DNA from: Algorimicrobium echini
GTDB taxonomy: Bacteria; Bacteroidota; Bacteroidia; Flavobacteriales; Flavobacteriaceae
Assembly: GCF_900115185.1 (NCBI RefSeq)
Contig: NZ_FOVN01000003.1
Location: 86,511 to 150,510, forward strand
DNA: 64,000 bases
Reading direction: 5' to 3'
Shown here: positions 50,526 through 59,017 of the stretch, in pieces
Numbering within the stretch: position 1 is the first letter of the stretch
Layout: each line of letters opens with the position of its first letter
The notes under the pieces: model-generated
Told to the model about the DNA's origin: nothing
Seen by the model: only the letters and a program-made list of their open reading frames with translations
Database searches by the model: none
Program-made: the position numbers and the translations under genes

Positions 50526-50664
50526 TGATACACCTTTACTTTTTTTTTAGCTATTTGAGTTAAAGGATAATTTGATTGAGCAATTTTTTACGTCAATGTA
50601 TTACGATCTTTATAGTATAGAAAGTTGATAGTCAGTTTTCTAATTAACCATTAAAACAAATATT

Positions 50665-50823
50665 ATGTTACGTTGGACAATCATTTTTATAGTATTAGCA
50701 ATCATTGCCGGAATTTTAGGTTTTGGAGGAATTGCTGCTGGAGCAGCAGGTATTGCTAAAGTATTATTTTTTATTTTTATAGTACTTTTTATTATTTCAC
50801 TTATTCGTGGAAGAAAAGCTTAA
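50665..50823 (+). CDS. DUF1328 (YtjA-type) small membrane protein
   Basis: 52 residues: [20 protein letters not shown], then [18 protein letters not shown] and a basic end SLIRGRKA. Two hydrophobic helices with a GxxxG/AxxAG turn fit DUF1328/YtjA, a stress-linked family. It is only 53 codons long and easily missed. The leader has TTTTACGTCAAT 70-80 bases before the ATG, shared with the module B upstream region. The next gene is nine bases away. Confidence 0.88.
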   Translation: MLRWTIIFIVLAIIAGILGFGGIAAGAAGIAKVLFFIFIVLFIISLIRGRKA

Positions 50824-50856
50824 GCAAATTTAATGAACCATTTAAACACAATTATT

Positions 50857-51033
50857 ATGAGAAAATTTCTTTATATATTTCTAGTGGCATTTAGTATGTC
50901 ATTAGTTTTACCGAGTTGTAGAGACCAAAAAAACGATAGCGTTGAAGATGTAGCTGATGATGTAGGAGATGCTGCCGAAGATGCAGCAGATGATGTTGAA
51001 GATGCTGTTGAGGACATTACGGATGACAATTAA
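50857..51033 (+). CDS. Small acidic lipoprotein with Asp/Glu-rich repeats
   Basis: 58 residues from ATG 50857, which places a standard lipoprotein signal at the N terminus (MRKFLYIFLVAFSMS, lipobox VLPSC). A frame opening at 50833 would add eight residues. The mature part is almost only D, E, A and V in a repeated pattern (VADDVGDAAEDAADDVEDAV), likely an amphipathic acidic helix. It probably shares a transcript with DUF1328. No family; a cation-binding or surface-charge role is a guess. Confidence 0.72.
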   Translation: MRKFLYIFLVAFSMSLVLPSCRDQKNDSVEDVADDVGDAAEDAADDVEDAVEDITDDN

Positions 51034-51064
51034 CAAGGATTTAAGAATTTGGTTAGTAGTAATT

Positions 51065-51106
51065 AAAACAGGTGTTTTACTTTTATAGTTTAACACCTGT
51101 TTTTAT
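51065..51106 (+). terminator. Terminator of the DUF1328/lipoprotein unit
   Basis: Perfect 12-bp stem AAAACAGGTGTT / AACACCTGTTTT with a 15-base loop, then T5. Confidence 0.75.
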
Positions 51107-51126
51107 AATTTTTAAATAAACGTATT

Positions 51127-51450
51127 ATGGAACAAGAACGAAACGAATTAGATTATATTAAAAAATACCAGGCTCGCGGTTATACTAGCAGCTTTAAATG
51201 CAATAATGATGTGCTAATTGAATTAACAAGTAAGAAAGCCTATAAGCCTAATCAAATTTTTATTAAGCGGACACAGCGTTTTGAAGGGTTAAGTAATCCA
51301 TCCGATATGTCTATTTTGTATGCTATAGAAACGGAAGATGGAAAGAAAGGTCTTGTAACGGCTAGCTATGGAATTGATAGCGATACAGATTTAGATACGT
51401 TTTTTAAAAACATACCTAAAGAGAATGACCATTCCAATGATGTTATTTAA
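51127..51450 (+). CDS. Conserved small protein, unknown
   Basis: 107 residues of soluble alpha-beta type: LDYIKKYQARGYTSSFKCN, then IELTSKKAYKPNQIFIKRTQ, a SDMSILYAIETEDGKKGLV strand pair, and an acidic tail. Homologues are sometimes labelled phosphoribosylpyrophosphate synthetase, but no PRPP motif is present and that name is not supported. It ends four bases inside the convergent ArsC-like gene. Confidence 0.72.
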   Translation: MEQERNELDYIKKYQARGYTSSFKCNNDVLIELTSKKAYKPNQIFIKRTQRFEGLSNPSDMSILYAIETEDGKKGLVTASYGIDSDTDLDTFFKNIPKENDHSNDVI

Positions 51451-51881
51451 CTTTTATCTTGAGATCTGGCATCATCAGACGCTTCTTCCTTATCAAAATA
51501 TTTAGAAATTTCTGATGGTGTTTCAATAAAATGAAACGTTTTTCCATCAATTAAAATGGGGCAACGTAAACTGCTTGGGTGATTTTGTAATACTTTAATC
51601 CAATCGTCATTAGATAAAGAAGCATCTTCAGTTTTATAGTTATTTTTAAAGTCTGGATGCTCTTGGTTTACCAAACCAGATAGATTTGTATTTAAATTGG
51701 CGGCAATTTCAGCCCATTGGGTTCCAGTTACTTTAGTTTTAGAAATATCAATAGCCAAGATACCACGATCGGAGGCATTTACATATGCATATGCTTGTTG
51801 ACCTAAAGAGTTTTCGGAATTATAATAAAGAATTACTTTTCCATTATCTGTTGCAATTGTACCCATAAAATCTTCTTTCAT
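51447..51881 (-). CDS. ArsC/Spx-like thioredoxin-fold protein lacking the catalytic Cys
   Basis: 144 residues. The fold pattern follows arsenate-reductase-like proteins: VILYYNSENSLGQQAYAYV, AIDISKTKVTGTQWAEIA, LSNDDWIKVLQNHPSSLRCP, then ILIDGKTFHFIETPSEI. The N-terminal CxxC or CxxS of active ArsC is replaced by NSENS, so this is unlikely to reduce arsenate. It may be a Spx-like regulator or a redox-inert partner. The acidic tail is unusual. Monocistronic. Confidence 0.68.
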   Translation of the reverse strand: MKEDFMGTIATDNGKVILYYNSENSLGQQAYAYVNASDRGILAIDISKTKVTGTQWAEIAANLNTNLSGLVNQEHPDFKNNYKTEDASLSNDDWIKVLQNHPSSLRCPILIDGKTFHFIETPSEISKYFDKEEASDDARSQDKS

Positions 51882-52061
51882 TTTTTATTTATAAATCTAT
51901 CTCTATTCAGTATGACAAGATAACACAATAAAAATAAATTTTAACTCCAAAACCAAACAGAGTCACTTATTTTAATACAACCTTCGCAAAGGATATCAGT
52001 AAAACTAATCGGTCCATAATAACTTTTAATAAGTTTGCTGTAAGGTTTCTGTTAAAAAATC

Positions 52062-52069
52062 TACTTTTG
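52062..52069 (+). promoter_or_regulatory. -7 promoter element of trxB
   Basis: TACTTTTG fits TAnnTTTG and is followed by CAT, 22 bases before the ATG. A TTTG lies 24 bases upstream, slightly far for a -33 box. Confidence 0.55.
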
Positions 52070-52091
52070 CATTACTAAATTTACAATTATT

Positions 52092-53072
52092 ATGTCTGAA
52101 ACTATAGAAAAAATAAAATGCTTAATTATAGGTTCTGGTCCCGCTGGTTATACAGCGGCTATTTATGCTGCCAGAGCTAATATGAAACCTGTATTATATC
52201 AAGGTACACAGCCAGGAGGTCAGTTAACAACAACTAATGAGGTTGAAAATTTTCCGGGTTATCCAGAAGGTATTACAGGACCTGCAATGATGATTGAGCT
52301 TCAGCAACAAGCAGAGCGCTTTGAAACCGATGTGCGTGATGGCTGGGTAACTAAAGTCGATTTTTCTGGTGATGTTCACAAAGTTTGGGTGAATGAAACA
52401 AAGGAAATTCACTGCGATACCGTTATTATTTCTACAGGAGCCTCTGCAAAATATTTAGGGTTAGATTCGGAACAAAAATACTTAAAATTAGGTGGTGGTG
52501 TTTCGGCATGTGCCGTTTGTGATGGATTTTTCTACAGAAACCAAGAAGTTGTAATTGTTGGAGCTGGCGATAGTGCTTGCGAAGAAGCACACTATTTATC
52601 TAAACTGTGTAAAAAAGTAACCATGTTGGTAAGACGTGATGAGTTTAGAGCCTCTAAAATCATGGCAGCTCGCGTTAAAAAAACTGAAAATATTGAAATT
52701 TTATTCAATACCGAAACAGATGAGGTTTTAGGTGATGGACAAGTTGTAACTGGTGTGCGTGTGTTTAACAATCAAACAAATGAGAAACACGAAATTCCAG
52801 CAACTGGATTTTTTGTAGCTATTGGACACAAACCGAACACGGATATTTTTAAAGACTTTTTAAATCTAGATGAAACAGGTTACATTATAAATGTACCTGG
52901 AACTTCAAAAACAAATGTGGAAGGTGTTTTTGTATCTGGTGATGCTGCTGACCATGTTTACAGACAAGCAGTTACTGCTGCTGGCACAGGATGTATGGCT
53001 GCTTTGGATGCCGAGAGATGGTTGGCCGCAAAAGATGCTGATTTTGAAGTTAGCACTTCAACTTATAACTAA
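52092..53072 (+). CDS. trxB: Thioredoxin reductase
   Basis: 326 residues. FAD motif GSGPAGYTAAIYAARA near the start, the redox disulfide Cys140-Cys143 in CAVC, the NADPH motif GAGDSACEEAHYLSKL and the C-terminal FAD motif GVFVSGDAADHVYRQAVTAA. It reduces thioredoxin with NADPH and supports repair under oxidative and nitrosative stress. Own promoter and terminator; no thioredoxin gene beside it. Confidence 0.97.
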   Translation: MSETIEKIKCLIIGSGPAGYTAAIYAARANMKPVLYQGTQPGGQLTTTNEVENFPGYPEGITGPAMMIELQQQAERFETDVRDGWVTKVDFSGDVHKVWVNETKEIHCDTVIISTGASAKYLGLDSEQKYLKLGGGVSACAVCDGFFYRNQEVVIVGAGDSACEEAHYLSKLCKKVTMLVRRDEFRASKIMAARVKKTENIEILFNTETDEVLGDGQVVTGVRVFNNQTNEKHEIPATGFFVAIGHKPNTDIFKDFLNLDETGYIINVPGTSKTNVEGVFVSGDAADHVYRQAVTAAGTGCMAALDAERWLAAKDADFEVSTSTYN

Positions 53073-53090
53073 TTTGTTAATTATAAAATA

Positions 53091-53122
53091 AAAAAAACCG
53101 AAGCATTTGCTTCGGTTTTTTT
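53091..53122 (+). terminator. Terminator of trxB
   Basis: A stem of AAAAAAACCGAAGCA and its complement around a one- to three-base loop, 19 bases after the stop. A and T tracts suit both directions. Confidence 0.85.
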
Positions 53123-53136
53123 GTGCTTTGTTTCTT

Positions 53137-53199
53137 TCAAAATAGAAACATATAGAGCGTTATAATGAGTGTGATAATAATTTTTGATAGCGTAGTCAT
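53137..53199 (-). CDS. Possible 20-residue hydrophobic micro-ORF
   Basis: ATG at 53199 and TGA at 53137 on the minus strand encode MTTLSKIIITLIITLYMFLF, a plausible single membrane helix. It lies downstream of the PspC gene beyond the TGAT repeat. Composition alone could produce this in AT-rich DNA, so confidence is low. Confidence 0.3.
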   Translation of the reverse strand: MTTLSKIIITLIITLYMFLF

Positions 53200-53203
53200 G
53201 ATT

Positions 53204-53239
<36 letters not shown>

Positions 53240-53273
53240 TTTGTACGCAAGCCATTAAGCAGTATAAGTGGTT

Positions 53274-55100
53274 TTAGTTGCTATCGGTAGTTATTTCTAT
53301 ACCGTTTTTGTCAATATTTACTCTAACTTCCTCACTATTGGCTTTTAGGCCATCTTCATTGAGTTCTAGACTAGAATCAACAGATTTTATACGTACACCG
53401 TTTTCATTTATCTTAACACTAGAGTCATCGTCGTTAACATTTATGTTTATGTTATAATCGTCTTCTGGGCAATCCTCACAAATAACACCATCGTTAATTA
53501 TTTTTAAATAATGTTCTTCCATTCCGTTGTCTAAAATGTCATTATAATAACTGGAATTTCTATGAAAATTGTATGTGTTATCATCGGCATAAAGAGTACT
53601 TCCTTCCGGTAAATACACGGTAATTTCTACTTCCTGATCACTAAATTTATTATTAATATCGGTAGTTAAAAAAGCATCTAAAATTAAAGTTTTACCTCTT
53701 AATTCATAATTATAATTAATGTTTTCGGCACGTTTTTTTGCTAATAAAAAGTCACTCCCGTCAGCTTGCTTTTCAATAGTTAGGTAGCCTAAAGAATCTC
53801 TTGTCGATTTGATAATTAGTCGAATATCTGTTGAGTAAATGATTTTTTCATTATTATCATCATAAGCTAATCGCGTAGAATTACCATGTCTGTTAAAATT
53901 TTTATTGTAGGTAATATTCTCGGCCATTTTTATAACCAAAGTATCATTAGCGGTAATGTTTAAGGTGTCTTTTTGAGAAACACTCGCATCAAAAGCGTGC
54001 TGTGTTGCTTGTTTAATGCCAATTATGGTTAAACCAATAATAGCTACTAACCAGAGTCCTAATAATGAGAATTTAGCAATATTACCAATAGATTTTAAGT
54101 TGTTTACCAGAATTTTTAATCCCAGATAAAAGACAAAAAAGAAAGGAATACCAATGGCAAAAAAGAATAGCATAGATACGAGCCATATAGGTGTGTTGGC
54201 AGCGTTTGCAGCTTCTAATAATTCAAAACCAGGAATCTGGATAAAATCGGTTATTCCAACTGTAAATAAACCAATAAGTAAACTAATTAAGGTTCCTGCA
54301 CCTACAATAATTAAAATAATACCAATAAACTTGGCAATCACTTTAAAAAAGAACACAAATATATTTCCAATGGCATCAAAAAAACTTTGTGAACTTGATT
54401 TAATACTATTTCCATGCTTTTGAAAATTGACGTTTTTGGCAGCACCAGACACTGAATCGGAAACCGATTTAGCGGTTCCAGATAATGAATCGCTTACATT
54501 TTTGGCAACATCAGAAACGTTATCAAAGCCATCTTTAATTTTTTTTTCAATATTACTAATGTTAACAGGCTCACCAGTCATGGTAAGCTTGTCAGCAGTC
54601 GTTTTGGCTTCAGGAATTAAAATCCATAACAAAATATATAAAAAGAACCCTGTGCCTGCACCAAATATTAAAATAATCCATAATAACCGAATCCAGATGG
54701 TGTCTATCCCAAAGTAGTGGCCTAATCCAGCAGAAACACCTCCAATATATGAGTTTTCGGTATCTCTGAACAGTTTTTTATTTGGACTTGTTTTGCGTTG
54801 GTATTGACTTTTTGGCTCGTCTTCAAAGATTTCATCGTCTACCAAATAGTCTTCTGGTTGCCCCATTATGGTGATAACATCGTCTACTTCTTTATTCCCA
54901 ATTACTTGTTTATCGTGTTTTATACGCTCACTAAATAATTCGGCAATCCGGGCTTCAATATCTGAAATAATTTCAGATCGTCCTTGAGAGTCTGTAAATG
55001 AACGTTTTATAGCCTCAAGATAGCGTTGTAATTTTAAGTATGCATCTTCATCAATGTGAAAAAAGATACCTGCTAAATTTATGTTGACTGTTTTATTCAT
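53274..55100 (-). CDS. PspC-domain envelope stress protein
   Basis: 608 residues. A cytoplasmic N terminus (1-100, HIDEDAYLKLQRYLEAIKRS, IISDIEARIAELF) is followed by a PspC domain at about 108-165 (KKLFRDTENSYIGGVSAGLG, DTIWIRLLWIILIFG), several more transmembrane helices, and a large extracytoplasmic beta-rich region (about 380-608) with repeated short strands near the end (INENGVRIKS, ELNEDGLKAN). It is paired with a PadR-type regulator that overlaps its start by one base, an arrangement common in Bacteroidota. Probable envelope-stress sensor. Confidence 0.88.
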   Translation of the reverse strand: MNKTVNINLAGIFFHIDEDAYLKLQRYLEAIKRSFTDSQGRSEIISDIEARIAELFSERIKHDKQVIGNKEVDDVITIMGQPEDYLVDDEIFEDEPKSQYQRKTSPNKKLFRDTENSYIGGVSAGLGHYFGIDTIWIRLLWIILIFGAGTGFFLYILLWILIPEAKTTADKLTMTGEPVNISNIEKKIKDGFDNVSDVAKNVSDSLSGTAKSVSDSVSGAAKNVNFQKHGNSIKSSSQSFFDAIGNIFVFFFKVIAKFIGIILIIVGAGTLISLLIGLFTVGITDFIQIPGFELLEAANAANTPIWLVSMLFFFAIGIPFFFVFYLGLKILVNNLKSIGNIAKFSLLGLWLVAIIGLTIIGIKQATQHAFDASVSQKDTLNITANDTLVIKMAENITYNKNFNRHGNSTRLAYDDNNEKIIYSTDIRLIIKSTRDSLGYLTIEKQADGSDFLLAKKRAENINYNYELRGKTLILDAFLTTDINNKFSDQEVEITVYLPEGSTLYADDNTYNFHRNSSYYNDILDNGMEEHYLKIINDGVICEDCPEDDYNININVNDDDSSVKINENGVRIKSVDSSLELNEDGLKANSEEVRVNIDKNGIEITTDSN

Positions 55101-55438
55101 TATTTCGTGTTTTTTTGACGGGTTACTATATTAACTGCATTTTGTAGTTCGTTCCAAGTTGTGGTTAATTCATTTAAAAACAACTTGCCGGTTTCGGTAA
55201 GACCATAATACTTTCGTGGTGGCCCAGATGTGGATTCTTCCCAACGATAATTAAGAAGTCCTGCGTTTTTTAGTCTGGTTAGTAGCGGATAAATAGTTCC
55301 TTCCACAACCAGTAATTTGGCATCTTTTAAAGTATCTAGTATTTCGGCAACATAAGCGTCATCATCTTTTAATACCGAAAGAATACAATACTCTAAAACA
55401 CCTTTACGCATTTGTGCTTTTGTGTTTTCTATTTTCAT
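55100..55438 (-). CDS. PadR-family transcriptional regulator
   Basis: 112 residues: an N-terminal winged helix of PadR type (RKGVLEYCILSVLKDDDAYV, DTLKDAKLLVVEGTIYPLLT, RLKNAGLLNYRWEESTSGPP, RKYYGLTETGKLFL) and a short C-terminal dimer helix. Its stop and the start of the PspC gene share one base (TAATG), so it very likely controls that operon. Confidence 0.93.
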   Translation of the reverse strand: MKIENTKAQMRKGVLEYCILSVLKDDDAYVAEILDTLKDAKLLVVEGTIYPLLTRLKNAGLLNYRWEESTSGPPRKYYGLTETGKLFLNELTTTWNELQNAVNIVTRQKNTK

Positions 55439-55512
55439 ATGTGTCTTTTAATTTTAATTAAGGCAAGCCGCTTATAGCTTGTTTCTCCTAAAAATATTTT
55501 TAATCTGTTCAT
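55435..55512 (-). CDS. Possible 25-residue leader ORF coupled to PadR
   Basis: A minus-strand ATG at 55512 opens 25 codons (MNRLKIFLGETSYKRLALIK, then IKRHI) and the TGA overlaps the PadR ATG as ATGA. The peptide is basic. Such overlap suggests translational coupling, but length is within chance. Confidence 0.32.
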   Translation of the reverse strand: MNRLKIFLGETSYKRLALIKIKRHI

Positions 55513-55597
55513 TTTTTGATTGTTTGTTTGTCTTTCAACAAGATTGATTATTGATTGCCAAACCATGAGGTAGGCATGATGAAAATTTTACGCGTAA

Positions 55598-56044
55598 TTA
55601 TTTTAAAAAATTAATTGTTAATGGGTATTTAAATGCCTGACCATCTCTTGCGGATAGAGCAGCTTTAACGATAAACACTAGTTCTAAAATAAAACCAATT
55701 ACAGCTAGAAATCCTAAACCTCCAGTTATGTATAATAGCGGTGAAGGTTTACTGATGTTAATCTGGATACTATCAAACATATTAAAATCTAATAAGTCTA
55801 AACCACTAAAAAGATTGAATACAAAAAATGGGACGGTAATCATGCCAATTATTAAAGCATATAATAAAATACTCATTTGAAAATTTATAGCCTGTTTACC
55901 ATGAGCATCTACAAATTCGGATTTGTCTTTATTCATGACCCATAATACTAAAGGACCAATAAAATTTCCAAACGGAATCATAAACCTAGAGAAGGTAGAT
56001 AAATGAATAAAAGTGGCTATGTTTTTTTGGTGATTATCAATCAT
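55598..56044 (-). CDS. DUF4870-family membrane protein
   Basis: 148 residues with four hydrophobic helices. The DUF4870 signature is visible: FIHLSTFSRFMIPFGNFIGP, then VMNKDKSEFVDAHGKQAINF, followed by QMSILLYALIIG and the final FILELVFIVKAALSARDGQAF with KYPLTINFL. It is a small membrane protein of unknown function, upstream of DUF4442 in divergent orientation. A TATATTTG element precedes it. Confidence 0.92.
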   Translation of the reverse strand: MIDNHQKNIATFIHLSTFSRFMIPFGNFIGPLVLWVMNKDKSEFVDAHGKQAINFQMSILLYALIIGMITVPFFVFNLFSGLDLLDFNMFDSIQINISKPSPLLYITGGLGFLAVIGFILELVFIVKAALSARDGQAFKYPLTINFLK

Positions 56045-56072
56045 TTTTAAAAGTATATAATAGTTTCTTATG

Positions 56073-56080
56073 CAAATATA
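56073..56080 (-). promoter_or_regulatory. -7 promoter element of the DUF4870 gene
   Basis: TATATTTG followed by CAT on the minus strand, 29 bases before the ATG at 56044. Confidence 0.5.
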
Positions 56081-56186
56081 TGTCTAAAAGAAGGTATTAT
56101 GCAATACAAAGTACTTAAATTTAACATAAAATTAACAATTAGCCATTCGTTTATTTTCGATATATTTATAAAAAATAATAGACCCA

Positions 56187-56642
56187 ATGACTGTTTCTCC
56201 TAGCAAACTCAATATGTTTTTAATGTTCAAATTACCAGCAGCTTATTTTACCGGTGTCCGAACAAAAATATTAGATTCAGAGCACTGTGTTGTAACTGTT
56301 AAGCATAGATGGATCAATCAAAACCCATTTAAATCCATGTTTTGGGCAGTGCAAGGTATGGCTGCCGAACTAACAACTGGTGCTTTAGTCATGCAGAAAA
56401 TTAAGAGTAGTGGTCAAAATATTTCAATGCTAGTGGCATCCAATAATGCTAGTTTTACTAAAAAAGCTACAGGTATAATTACATTTGTTTGTCAAGATGG
56501 GCTTAAAATAGATGAGGCTATAAAGCGAACCATTGAAACAGGAGAAGGTCAAACAATTTGGATGCATGCTATTGGAACAAATACTGATAATGTTAAAGTT
56601 TCTGAGTTTAACTTTGAATGGACTTTAAAATTAAAGCAATAA
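56187..56642 (+). CDS. DUF4442 (hotdog-fold) protein
   Basis: 151 residues. The DUF4442 family belongs to the hotdog thioesterase superfamily. Visible pattern: KLPAAYFTGVRTKILDSEHC, VTVKHRWINQNPFKSMFWAV, QGMAAELTTGALVMQKIKSS and a strand-rich C terminus. The conserved HRWINQNPFKSMFW block around the central helix is typical. Predicted acyl-CoA-binding or thioesterase activity; substrate unknown. Confidence 0.87.
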   Translation: MTVSPSKLNMFLMFKLPAAYFTGVRTKILDSEHCVVTVKHRWINQNPFKSMFWAVQGMAAELTTGALVMQKIKSSGQNISMLVASNNASFTKKATGIITFVCQDGLKIDEAIKRTIETGEGQTIWMHAIGTNTDNVKVSEFNFEWTLKLKQ

Positions 56643-56731
56643 CGATAGGGTGTTTTTTTTTAAAATTATATGTAACAAATACTAAAAATTGCTAACCTAT
56701 AATATGTATCAATCTTATAAACCCAAAAATT

Positions 56732-57532
56732 ATGAATGCACACGAAATTGATTATGCCATATATGGTGAAGAAATGCAATATGTTGAAATAGAATTAGAT
56801 CCGCAAGAAGGTGTGGTTGCCGAAGCTGGTAGTTTTATGATGATGGATGATGGGATTAAAATGGAAACCATTTTTGGTGATGGCTCAACCAAAAACAAAG
56901 GGTTTATGGGTTCTATTTTGGGTGCTGGAAAGCGAATTCTTACGGGTGAAAGCTTATTTATGACCGCTTTTTATAATAATTTAGTTGGGAAAAAGCGCAT
57001 TAGTTTTGCATCACCATATCCTGGAAAAATTTTACCAATTGATTTAACAGAATTTGGAGGTAAATTTATTTGTCAGAAAGATGCTTTTTTATGTGCTGCT
57101 AAAGGAGTTACTATTGGAATTGAGTTTAGTAAACGTTTAGGGCGCGGACTTTTTGGAGGTGAAGGTTTTATTATGCAAAAGCTAGAAGGTGATGGTATGG
57201 CATTTGTCCATGCTGGAGGAACCATGGCTAAACGTGTTTTATTGCCTGGCGAAATTCTTCGTGTAGACACAGGATGCATAGTTGGTTTTACACACAGTAT
57301 AGATTACGATGTGGAGTTTGTAGGAGGTATTAAAAACACTATTTTTGGTGGTGAGGGACTTTTCTTTGCTAAACTACAAGGCCCTGGAACCGTCTATATT
57401 CAATCGTTACCATTTAGCCGTTTAGCAGGTCGCGTTCTTGCATCAGATCCTCAAGGCGGTGGGAAAGATAAAGGTGAAGGCAGTATATTAGGTGGATTAG
57501 GTAATTTGTTGGATGGTGATAACCGTTTCTAA
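56732..57532 (+). CDS. TIGR00266/AIM24-family protein
   Basis: 266 residues with a glycine-rich double beta-prism fold: [117 protein letters not shown]24 in yeast affects mitochondrial membrane organisation; the bacterial role is unknown. The following 57533-57745 shows no ORF. Confidence 0.9.
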   Translation: MNAHEIDYAIYGEEMQYVEIELDPQEGVVAEAGSFMMMDDGIKMETIFGDGSTKNKGFMGSILGAGKRILTGESLFMTAFYNNLVGKKRISFASPYPGKILPIDLTEFGGKFICQKDAFLCAAKGVTIGIEFSKRLGRGLFGGEGFIMQKLEGDGMAFVHAGGTMAKRVLLPGEILRVDTGCIVGFTHSIDYDVEFVGGIKNTIFGGEGLFFAKLQGPGTVYIQSLPFSRLAGRVLASDPQGGGKDKGEGSILGGLGNLLDGDNRF

Positions 57533-57745
57533 TTTTTTCAACAACCTATTAACAATCCTCTAATAAAGGTAAAGCTAAATGGATTAAGAGCTTACGGATA
57601 TTTTTAATGCTTTAAAGTTAATGCTTGCTGTTAAAGTTTTGTTTAGGTTTAAGAAGCAATCTCTTTTTTTACTATATTTATAGAAACCTTAAAAGATAAA
57701 ATTGCCTATAAATAAATCTACTTTTTAACCTAAAATTTTTAAGAA

Positions 57746-57943
57746 ATGGCCAGAGCAATGTTCGAGTACACTAAAACGGTACTCAATAAAGTGAGCTTTG
57801 ATGCAACATTATTTTGCAGAGAAGTACAAAAAGCCCTTCAAAGATTACTCCCTTATGAAATTGAAGAACTAAAGATCTTTATCGAATCTTTGGTAAGGCA
57901 AAACCCAGATTTAGATCAGTGTTTAGTATATTTAGAAACATAA
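57746..57943 (+). CDS. Short helical protein, unknown
   Basis: 65 residues, largely helical and soluble (FEYTKTVLNKVSFDATLFCR, EVQKALQRLLPYEIEELKIF, IESLVRQNPDLDQCLVYLET). Good start context and its own terminator support expression. The proportions suit an adaptor or small regulator, but no family is recognised. Confidence 0.7.
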   Translation: MARAMFEYTKTVLNKVSFDATLFCREVQKALQRLLPYEIEELKIFIESLVRQNPDLDQCLVYLET

Positions 57944-57944
57944 A

Positions 57945-57975
57945 TAAAAGCGACCATCATAGGTCGCTTTTTTTA
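57945..57975 (+). terminator. Terminator between the 65-residue gene and oxyR
   Basis: AAAAGCGACC / GGTCGCTTTT stem with loop ATCATA and a long T tail. The A tract makes it usable for the convergent oxyR gene as well. Confidence 0.85.
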
Positions 57976-58911
57976 TTTTGGTAGTGGACTAACTATATTA
58001 ACACTTTGAAATGCAATTGCACCTCTAATTATTCCCGAAATTACGTTGTGCATAGCATCAACAATTTGCATTTTTAGTTCACTTTTATGATACAGTAAGC
58101 TCACTTCTCTTGCTGGTGATGGCTCTATAAAGTAGTGTAGGTTTTGTTTTGCTTTTTCACTTAAATCTAACGTGTGTAAATAGGGGAGTAATGTCATTCC
58201 TAATCCTTCATCTGATAGTTTAATTAGCGTTTCAATGCTGCCACTTTCTAATTGAAATTGATCGTCATTATGGTTTTTAAAGGCTTTACATAAATTGATA
58301 ACGCCATCTCTAAAACAATGACCATCTTCTAGAAGTAGCATATCATCTATCTCTAAATCTTCCGTATTTAATTTAGATTTATTATGTAATCTATGATGTT
58401 TAGGAATATAGCCAACAAATGGCTCAAAATATAGAACACGCTCTTTAATATAGTCGTTTTCAAGAGGTGTTGCTGCAATAGCTGCATCTAAATGGCCTTC
58501 TTTAATACGCGATATAATTTCTTCAGTTGTTAGCTCTTCAATTTTTAATTTAATTTTTGGGTACTTTTTTATAAATGCTTTTAAAAACATAGGCAACAGC
58601 GTTGGCATAATGGTTGGAATAATTCCTAATCTAAACTCACCGCCTATAAACCCTTTTTGCTGATCTACAATATCCTGAATTCTATAGGATTCATTAACAA
58701 TATTCTTGGCTTGGTTTACTATTTTTTTTCCAACTTCAGTTAACTCAATAGGTTTTTTACTTCTATCAAATATTAAAACCTCCAACTCATCTTCTAATTT
58801 TTGAATCTGCATACTCAAGGTTGGTTGGGTAACAAAACAAGTTTCAGCAGCTTTGGTGAAATTCTGCTGTTCGGCTACTGCTAATACGTAGTATAGTTGT
58901 GTAATAGTCAT
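57973..58911 (-). CDS. oxyR: Hydrogen-peroxide-sensing LysR-type regulator OxyR
   Basis: 312 residues from ATG 58911. A TTG three codons upstream is less likely. The N-terminal LysR helix-turn-helix is TITQLYYVLAVAEQQNFTKA, TCFVTQPTLSMQIQKLEDEL. The redox pair Cys199 and Cys208 in DGHCFRDGVINLCK has exactly the numbering and spacing of E. coli OxyR, so the disulfide switch should be intact. Transcribed divergently from dps across about 106 bases. Confidence 0.95.
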   Translation of the reverse strand: MTITQLYYVLAVAEQQNFTKAAETCFVTQPTLSMQIQKLEDELEVLIFDRSKKPIELTEVGKKIVNQAKNIVNESYRIQDIVDQQKGFIGGEFRLGIIPTIMPTLLPMFLKAFIKKYPKIKLKIEELTTEEIISRIKEGHLDAAIAATPLENDYIKERVLYFEPFVGYIPKHHRLHNKSKLNTEDLEIDDMLLLEDGHCFRDGVINLCKAFKNHNDDQFQLESGSIETLIKLSDEGLGMTLLPYLHTLDLSEKAKQNLHYFIEPSPAREVSLLYHKSELKMQIVDAMHNVISGIIRGAIAFQSVNIVSPLPK

Positions 58912-58983
58912 AAGTATCAATTTAGACTATAAAAATATAAAAACTATCAATAAAACTTATGCTAAAACCTCTTAAATATGTTA

Positions 58984-58991
58984 TAAATTTG
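58984..58991 (+). promoter_or_regulatory. -7 promoter element of dps with possible OxyR region upstream
   Basis: TAAATTTG fits TAnnTTTG, 26 bases before the dps ATG. No -33 box is seen; two CTAT tetramers at 58927-58930 and 58943-58946 in AT-rich DNA could be part of an OxyR site. Confidence 0.45.
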
Positions 58992-59017
58992 AGTATAACT
59001 TAAAAATAGATAATATT

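Noticed and set aside
52891-53091. A 66-codon frame overlapping the end of trxB
   Set aside because: Same strand, shifted frame inside the FAD-binding C terminus of trxB.
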